In this document: positions 6,063 to 7,106 of the stretch, in pieces | Numbering within the stretch: position 1 is the first letter of the stretch | Layout of the letters: each line of letters begins with the position of its first letter | Source: JAVBQJ01 sp031549115 | GTDB taxonomy: Bacteria > Verrucomicrobiota > Lentisphaeria > Victivallales > Victivallaceae | Reading direction: 5' to 3' | Assembly (NCBI GenBank): GCA_031549115.1 | Contig: JAVBQJ010000064.1 | Coordinates: forward strand, 1-7,106 | Length of the DNA stretch: 7,106 nucleotides | The notes under the pieces: model-generated | Databases searched by the model: none | The model's input: the letters and a program-made list of their open reading frames with translations, nothing else | Told to the model about the DNA's origin: nothing | Translations under genes and position numbers: made by a program

Positions 6063-6098
6063 TATATTGGCTCAATCCGGCAGTTTTTAACAAAAGGA
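6063..6098 (+). promoter_or_regulatory. candidate -10 and ribosome binding site of the integrase gene
   Basis: TATATT at 6063-6068 could be a -10 but has no recognisable -35. AAAGGA at 6093-6098 lies seven bases before the ATG at 6106 and is a good ribosome binding site. Confidence 0.4.
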
Positions 6099-6105
6099 TA
6101 CAATC

Positions 6106-6861
6106 ATGGTCAAAAAGTCGGTGAAACTGGACATCGGGACGATTTACCAGAAAGAAGAAGGCGGTGTTTACTTTTTTCGCTATCAGATCAATGGTGAACG
6201 CAAAGCCGTCAGCCTGAAAACGCGCAATCTGGAAGAAGCCAGGAAAGAGGCCAAGAAGCAACAGTCGATCCTTCAGGCAACCACTACAGAAGTCATTGCC
6301 GCCCACGTGCAACAGGCCAGAGGGTTGGCTGTTCCGCAGAAAAATCTTTTACTTTCCAAGACTTTTGCGGAATATGAAACGAGGCCGGATCGTGCCACGC
6401 CGGCCACTATCAGCGAAGCCCTTTCCTATGGAGCGATCTTCCAGGAATTCGTCGACTGGATCAACGATCCGACCAAAAATCTGCGCGACATTACCCCGGC
6501 CGAAGGTGATGCTTACGCCCAATACATGTGAAAACTCAATATCGCCGTATCCACTCACAACCGCAAAATCATGCGCATCCGCAAGGTTTTTACCATTCTG
6601 CAGGAGTATTGGGAAGGCGACAATCCGTTTCAAGCCAAAGATCTACTCCGCAAAGAGCGTGAAGAGCAGGACCAGGGCGTGCGGCGTCTTGCCTTTACCC
6701 GTGAGCAGGAGGCGACATTGTTGGAGGACGCGAAGTATAAAGTCATACCTTTGCCAGTCATTGCGCTGAAGCCGGTGTGCCGAAAGTGGTCGTGCTGTCG
6801 ATAATACTACACCCACATCGGAGAAGAAGCCCAATTGAAAGCGATTCAGGCAGTGGCAGTT
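6106..6861 (+). pseudogene. tyrosine recombinase / phage-type integrase, disrupted
   Basis: The remnant is readable in four pieces. (a) 6106-6528, from MVKKSVKLD to YAQYM: an arm-type DNA-binding region (VYFFRYQINGERKAVSLKT) and the start of the core-binding domain, ended by TGA at 6529-6531. (b) 6532-6743, same frame: KLNIAVSTHNRKIMRIRKVF on to LAFTREQEATLLEDAKYK, the rest of the core-binding domain. (c) 6744-6800, another frame: HTFASHCAEAGVPKVVVLS, the stretch just after the catalytic HxxR. (d) 6805-6855, back in the first frame: YYTHIGEEAQLKAIQAV, the box with the nucleophilic tyrosine. Between (b) and (c) the first catalytic arginine and most of the catalytic domain are gone (family length suggests 100 or more residues). 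Between (c) and (d) roughly a dozen residues are missing. The enzyme cannot be active. Position right behind the tmRNA fits an ssrA-targeting integrase. GC content is visibly lower than in the genes to the left, in keeping with transfer. Confidence 0.88.
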
Positions 6862-7036
6862 GGTCGATCATCTTTGGGACAACCTCGGGGATGGATGTGC
6901 CATGTTCCGCGAGGTACTTGAGCTGCGCTTTGATTTCATTGAGTTCCGGCACGGTAATGAGGTTTGATGCCGTCAGGGGGTGAAGCATCTTGCCGATGAG
7001 AGTGACGGTTTCCGGACGGATGATGTGTCGATTCAT
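6758..7036 (-). CDS. small convergent gene of the element, probably truncated at its 3' end
   Basis: A 92-aa frame starts at the ATG complementary to 7034-7036, with GGAGGT four to five bases upstream (complement of 7041-7046), a very good ribosome binding site. The first 58 or so residues look like real protein (MNRHIIRPETVTLIGKMLHP, then VPELNEIKAQLKYLAEHG and PEVVPKMIDQ). The rest (about residues 60-92) is antisense to the integrase remnant and ends by chance at 6758. I read this as a gene whose downstream part was lost in the same rearrangement that damaged the integrase. A KMIDQ-type stretch before a helix-turn-helix is seen in some excisionase-like regulators, but no such domain remains here, so the function is not assigned. 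Confidence 0.5.
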   Translation of the reverse strand: MNRHIIRPETVTLIGKMLHPLTASNLITVPELNEIKAQLKYLAEHGTSIPEVVPKMIDQLPLPESLSIGLLLRCGCSIIDSTTTFGTPASAQ

Positions 7037-7054
7037 TGCGACCTCCAGGTTAAG

Positions 7055-7063
7055 GTTATAGCA
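7055..7063 (-). promoter_or_regulatory. candidate extended -10 promoter for the convergent gene
   Basis: Read on the minus strand this is TGCTATAAC, an extended -10 (TGn plus TATAAC) just upstream of the GGAGGT site. There is no recognisable -35, and the leader would be very short (about 12 bases), so this is tentative. Confidence 0.3.
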
Positions 7064-7106
7064 TGGAGGCATGGGTTATTTTTTAACGATGCAGCTTGCA
7101 TTTTCT

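Noticed and set aside
6529..6531. TGA read as selenocysteine or tryptophan
   Set aside because: The gene has further deletions and frame changes downstream, and other genes here use TGA as stop (nifU, DUF493 gene, methyltransferase).
6777..6983. 68-aa plus-strand frame as a separate gene
   Set aside because: Its first residues (PKVVVLS) are a fragment of the broken integrase, and the rest is antisense to the convergent gene.

Overview
The window comes from a GC-rich bacterial chromosome. It holds an Fe-S cluster operon, an envelope-type gene cluster, a methyltransferase gene, the tmRNA gene (ssrA), and the decayed edge of an integrated element. There is no species marker I can read with certainty. 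The unfamiliar coiled-coil membrane protein and small lipoprotein, next to a three-domain NifU, would fit the Verrucomicrobiota/Lentisphaerota group, but that is an impression and not a demonstrated assignment.

Layout. (1) 1-116: a 33-bp tandem repeat with a small GC hairpin at each unit junction; it probably continues left of the window. (2) 163-2477: a tight three-gene operon of nifU, nifS and a DUF493/YbeD-like gene. The spacings are about 4 nt, and the last ribosome binding site lies in the end of nifS. NifS supplies sulfur and NifU builds and hands on [Fe-S] clusters. No other nif gene is visible, so this may be the housekeeping cluster system. (3) 2478-2704: an AT-rich gap with T-tracts and a GGGGTC/GTCCCC imperfect inverted repeat. 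(4) 2705-4246: a 406-aa membrane-anchored coiled-coil protein, a 44-aa single-span membrane peptide and a 68-aa lipoprotein. The last two overlap, and a very clean terminator closes the cluster. (5) 4347-5564: a homocysteine S-methyltransferase resembling the first module of MetH, with a degenerate tail that looks like a remnant of the next MetH module. (6) 5636-5990: one-piece tmRNA with encoded CCA, encoding the tag ANEEYALAA. (7) 5991-7106: directly behind the tmRNA 3' end lie a hairpin terminator, a tyrosine recombinase gene broken by a stop codon and two deletions, and a convergent small gene with a strong ribosome binding site that runs into the recombinase remnant. This is the usual arrangement of an element inserted at ssrA, here immobilised.

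No new defence or mobile system is demonstrated. The parts most worth a second look are the unassigned envelope trio (2705-4246), the tandem hairpin repeat before nifU, the truncated MetH-like architecture, and the wrecked ssrA-linked element with its cargo beyond the right edge.
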